Below, piece after piece: positions 22,561 to 25,313 of a stretch of DNA of 25,313 nt. The notes under the pieces were generated by a model. It did no database searches, had not been told where the DNA came from, and saw only the letters and a list, made by a program, of their open reading frames with translations. The stretch's first letter is position 1. The number at the start of each line of letters is the position of its first letter. The stretch lies in the NCBI GenBank assembly GCA_000969725.1, contig JXSR01S045892.1; one strand, 5' to 3'. A program made the position numbers and the translations under genes. This DNA comes from Ophiothrix spiculata. Its lineage: Eukaryota; Echinodermata; Ophiuroidea; Amphilepidida; Ophiotrichidae.

Positions 22561-22645
22561 TCACTTTCTACTGCCAGCACAATATGTCATATTGTTTGGT
22601 TTTTGTTTTTTTTATGAGAAAGGCTTTTACGACAGGAATTCATAA

Positions 22646-22787
22646 CAATTGGTAGATTTTAATGGGTTCGCTGTCGGACAAGTTTTGAAATGTCAAGTTT
22701 TGTCCTGAAGAAGTCAGAGCTGCTCCTGACGAAAGCTTCACAGTTTAAAACTTGTCCGACGGCAAACCTGTTAAAATCTACCAATTG
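22646..22787. mobile_element. Palindromic MITE on right inversion junction, ribozyme-like centre
   Basis: A 142-bp near-complete palindrome. The left arm CAATTGGTAGATTTTAA and an inner GTCGGACAAGTTTT are both matched by the complement of the right arm. It lies between the end of plus-strand copy 3 and the start of minus-strand copy 4. Its central loop holds CTGAAGA (22705-22711), a 5-bp stem GTCAG/CTGAC (22713-22717, 22726-22730) and GAAA (22731-22734). These are the conserved strands of a hammerhead ribozyme core, but stem I is missing. Target duplication not determined. Confidence 0.78.
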
Positions 22788-22939
22788 ACATTGAGATTAT
22801 TAATTATTATTATTACATTATTAAAGTTGTTAGTTAATATACAGTTATGTAATTCTAGAAGTTCAATCAATGATATGTGTGGACAGATGGACTGTCTATG
22901 ATTTCATTGTTCAAAGGCTCTTTTTGAAGATGACATTAA

Positions 22940-23384
22940 TACCCCGTTCAGACACACTAAAAAGTCGTATTAACTTGATATCGAGTTTATTTTTAATTCA
23001 AACACGACCTCGGATTACCGAAAAGTAACTAGACTTACGACTGTTCACGCATGCGCTACAATTTTGAAGTTGATTTCAAATGAAATTTACTTGTTCCAGG
23101 TCAATGCGCTGTAGAAGTAAACACGAATTCAACTCGATTTTCGATGACATGTGTTCACACATACGAAAAGTCATCGGTTGTCGTCGTTAATCGAGTTACA
23201 TCAAATTACTTACGCGACTTAACTTGCTTTTTAGCGAGTTGAAAATTTGATGTAAAACGACTTTTTGAAAGATGACTTAAGTCGACTTGAACTGTTTACA
23301 CACAAGTGAATTTTGAACTCGATATAACTCGAATACGACTAAAGACGACTAAAGATGACTTTTTGGCTCTGTCTGAACGGGGTA
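22940..23384. mobile_element. PIF/Harbinger-type non-autonomous element
   Basis: The ends TACCCCGTTCAGACA and TGTCTGAACGGGGTA are exact inverted repeats, extended inward by a paired AAAAAGTC. TAA flanks both sides (22937-22939, 23385-23387). Copy 1 gives the empty site as GACATTAAGAT near 2737. A 3-bp TAA/TTA duplication is diagnostic for PIF/Harbinger. The 445-bp interior is rich in GACTT/AAGTC motifs and would fold strongly. Non-coding. Confidence 0.88.
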
Positions 23385-23577
23385 TAAGATTATAAAGATG
23401 TTAGCTGATATACACTTCTGTAATTCTAGAAGCTTAAGCTTCCTGTACATCGTACCAATCATGGTACATCTGGGTATAATTAATGCACTTCAAAGGTGTG
23501 TGCTAGCCCCGGTCCTGGCTAGTCAAAATGTTCTATGCACATCATAGAGATGAATGAATTCAGATGAATGAAATTTG

Positions 23578-23612
23578 GGAAAAGGTATACTTTAGGTCCC
23601 ATCAAAAACTAT

Positions 23613-23650
<38 letters not shown>

Positions 23651-23737
23651 CCCTAACCCTACACCCTTACCCTAACCCTAACCCTAAACTAACCCTAACC
23701 CTAACCCTAAGGATGGGACCTAAAGTACACTTGGTCC
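23578..23737. mobile_element. 160-bp transposon-like element carrying telomere repeats
   Basis: Terminal inverted repeats of 26 bp have a perfect inner part TACTTTAGGTCCCATC; the outer ten bases match imperfectly. An 8-bp target duplication GAAATTTG flanks it (23570-23577, 23738-23745). Copy 1 has the empty site GAAATTTGTAATA near 2911. Almost the whole interior is a CCCTAA array. An 8-bp duplication is seen in hAT and a few other DNA-transposon superfamilies; the ends do not let me choose. Confidence 0.88.
23614..23710. repeat. Interstitial telomeric repeat (CCCTAA)n
   Basis: About 16 units, mostly perfect, with a few variants (CCCTAAA, CCCTACACCCTTA, CCCTAAACTAA). This is the TTAGGG telomere motif read on the other strand, here confined inside a small mobile element. 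Confidence 0.97.
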
Positions 23738-23813
23738 GAAATTTGTAATACCAGAACAATCACATGATTACAAATAGTAAATTTGACCTTTGAAGATTTA
23801 AAGTACTATATGA

Positions 23814-24240
23814 GGGCTGCTCTGGCAAAATGAGAGGAAAGTCGCAAATTTCAAAATTTAGTTTATGGTGTATTTTAATTCTCTCTTATCTCAGCTTTCG
23901 AATGATATATAATATGTCACACTTTCTTTCTCCATTCTTCATTTAGAGATCAAAATCCAAAGCAGTCCACTGAATATATTGCAGTAAAAATTTGCTGCAA
24001 ATCGATTTCAAAGATACTGATTACTACAGTGTATAATAGCAACGTGCAAACAATTAATCGTGAATAATTGCACTTCCCGGCAAAGTTGACCTTCGAAACT
24101 TCACGTATAGGTGAACACTTATGCATGGATGCGTTTTATGTCAAAAAACGAAATTTGACTTTTTCACCCTCTTTTTACTTTAGAGGCCATTTATTCAAAA
24201 TGTGCATTCGCGACTTTCCTCTCATTTTGCCAGAACATCC
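23814..24240. mobile_element. 427-bp element with perfect 25-bp internal-end repeats
   Basis: TCTGGCAAAATGAGAGGAAA followed by GTCGC (23821-23845) is exactly complemented at 24210-24234. The outer bases (GGGCTGC left, complement GGATGT right) match loosely. Copy 1 lacks it near 2985. The flanks TACTATAT and TACATATA suggest an imperfect duplication of about 8 bp. The open frame crossing its right end is not a gene. Confidence 0.75.
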
Positions 24241-24298
24241 TACATATATCCATAAACTGAAAACACGTGGGATCATCAATGAAGTTCAAATCCAATTG

Positions 24299-24756
24299 AA
24301 TACGCTAGAATAAGAACATCTCAACTCCATGGGCTGCCTTCTGTTAAGTTATGTAAAATATAAATGCATATAAATCTCGGAAAATGCTTTCAAATCACTA
24401 GAAAGCATTTTCATGTCTTTATCCCAATCATAGCCTCACATTTGACCTTGTAGTTGACTTTGTTAGACATTGTTAGATAATTTTCCTAGCATATAGTTGC
24501 AGAGAGGAGCTCATGGAGTTGGGATGTTCTTGTTATGACTGTTTAATATAGCAATTATGCACTATAACAATTATCTAACAATGTCTAAAAAAGTAAACTA
24601 CAAGGTCAAATATGACACTATGATTAGGATATTGACATGGAAATGCTATTTTAGTGATGTGAAAACATTTGAAGAACTTTGTATGCATTTATATTTAATA
24701 ATTATAATTTTACAGAAGGCAGCTATGGAGTTGGGATGTTCTTATTCTAGCGTATT
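24299..24756. mobile_element. Foldback element, nearly full palindrome
   Basis: The left arm from AATACGCTAGAATAAGAACA to about 24495 is complemented, with a few mismatches, by about 24560-24756, so the element is almost entirely one hairpin. CAATTG flanks both ends (24293-24298, 24757-24762), a possible target duplication. The central loop (about 24508-24535) holds a third copy of the terminal motif GGAGTTGGGATGTTCTT. Copy 1 lacks it near 3015. The 109-codon frame at 24557-24886 is a by-product of the right arm. Confidence 0.82.
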
Positions 24757-25164
24757 CAATTGTGTCAATCGAAATATTTTTACATATTTTTTTCCTTTGG
24801 AATTCAACATTCATTTTGTATTCATTCCTCAATGTCTAACCTTGTTAGTTCTAAAATTTAAAAAAACCCTTAATGATGCAAAATAATGACACACCAGGCA
24901 AACACCAATGATTGCATGGGTTATGTATCTGATTCACCGAATACTAAACAAGATCAAATTATTTTATAAGCCCGCTGGTGTCATATTTATAACTCTTTTC
25001 AAATCAATTGCATGAAAACAATTTATTTAAGAAAAAAAAGATTAAAAGATATGAGGTGATCTTGGAATATCCGTTGGTAAAATTGTTCTGAATAAATTTT
25101 TTAACCTTATTCATATTTTTGTGGTTCTTCAATTTTTGTGATAATTTTCATTGTATGCAGATTA

Positions 25165-25313
25165 GGCGTAAAAAAAAAAATTGATGTGTTGCCCTCGCCC
25201 GCCCGGTCGTATATTTCAAAATTCTACGACCGGCATTTTTATTTTTATTTTTTATTTTGTACACATTTGTTGTAAATTTAATGATATTTACGTGTTTTTC
25301 GCCTTGAAAATGC
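25165..25313. other. Hairpin-bearing sequence at window end
   Basis: An A-run is followed by a CG-rich stretch with a 9-bp perfect stem CCGGTCGTA/TACGACCGG (25203-25211, 25225-25233), then T-rich sequence. It interrupts the match to copy 1 and is probably the start of another insertion cut by the window edge. Confidence 0.4.

Larger units (their letters stand above)
15956..22630 (+). repeat. Large repeat unit, copy 3 (C and E)
   Basis: A direct continuation of the head-to-tail array: C about 15956-18800 matches 5312-9155, and E 19755-22630 matches 10100-12562. It stops within E-F boundary sequence: GAAAGGCTTTTAC near 22620 corresponds to GAATGCCCTTAC near 12554 in copy 2. F, the expected next block, is missing here. 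Copy 1, in the other orientation, starts at that very point of F (5014). This is the key evidence for the inversion. Gene-free apart from inserted elements. Confidence 0.84.
22788..25313 (-). repeat. Large repeat unit, copy 4 (start of C, then G; inverted)
   Basis: This matches copy 1 in the same orientation: GACATTGAGAT at 22788 corresponds to about 2733, 22866-23570 to 2665-2910, 23738-23800 to about 2920-2985, and 24757-25075 to about 3020-3350. After that it skips about 350 bp and resumes near 3690. The first 78 bp (22788-22866) repeats sequence found again at about 23385-23435, a small partial tandem duplication at the junction. Four insertions interrupt it. It probably continues beyond the window. 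Confidence 0.82.

Noticed and set aside
5312-22630. Large DNA virus-like transposon (Polinton/Maverick) as the origin of the unit
   Set aside because: No polymerase, integrase, ATPase or capsid-like frame can be seen, and the unit has no terminal inverted repeats; it is organised as a tandem array.
23614-23710. Chromosome end or telomere fusion point
   Set aside because: The array is short, imperfect, lies between transposon-like ends with an 8-bp duplication, and unit sequence continues on both sides.
24557-24886. 109-codon frame near the right end
   Set aside because: It runs through one arm of the foldback element and into unit sequence, so it cannot be a host gene; no motif is recognised.

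Overview
The window looks like non-coding DNA from an animal nuclear genome, most likely a marine invertebrate. The sequence is AT-rich with no credible protein-coding gene. It is packed with short inverted-repeat transposons, a tRNA-derived SINE with an (ATT)n tail, a solo LTR with TATA box and AATAAA, and (CCCTAA)n repeats of the vertebrate/echinoderm/mollusc/annelid/cnidarian telomere type. Species cannot be named from sequence alone.

Most of the window is copies of one large non-coding repeat unit, compared here by eye. I divide it into blocks C-E-F-G. Copy 1 (445-5014, minus) carries C, G and F. Copy 2 (5312 to about 15955, plus) is a complete unit, C-E-F-G. Copy 3 (about 15956-22630, plus) carries C and E. 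Copy 4 (22788 to the window end, minus) carries the start of C, then G. Copies 2 and 3 lie head to tail with a period near 10.6 kb. Copies 1 and 4 face the other way. If 5.0-22.7 kb is mentally flipped, all four copies fall into one continuous head-to-tail array: the end of E in copy 3 meets the start of F in copy 1, and the start of C in copy 2 meets copy 4 at nearly the same base. The simplest reading is a roughly 17-kb inversion inside a tandem array. A different palindromic element sits on each of its two junctions (5015-5295 and 22646-22787).

Because the copies are paralogous, each serves as an empty-site reference for the others. This reveals about twenty insertions present in one copy only. 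In copy 1: 753-989, about 1035-1426 and about 4328-4700. In copy 2: 5597-6509, 6821-6887, 8060-8209, 8586-8904, solo LTR 9160-10095, TTAA element 11046-11649, 13812-14201, SINE 14443-14741 and 15377-15716. In copy 3: about 18004-18467, 18812-19754, about 20372-21198 (with a tRNA-like head), 21410-21510 and 21584-21973. In copy 4: PIF/Harbinger-type element 22940-23384, a telomere-repeat-carrying element 23578-23737, 23814-24240 and foldback 24299-24756. Block E carries a 33-bp minisatellite in both copies (11820-12480 and 22215-22560). The longest open frame in the window (268 codons) is an artefact of that array.

No genes act together here. The interest is structural: a large gene-free tandem unit, an internal inversion with palindromes at both junctions, a site disrupted in three copies, and an element carrying telomere repeats.
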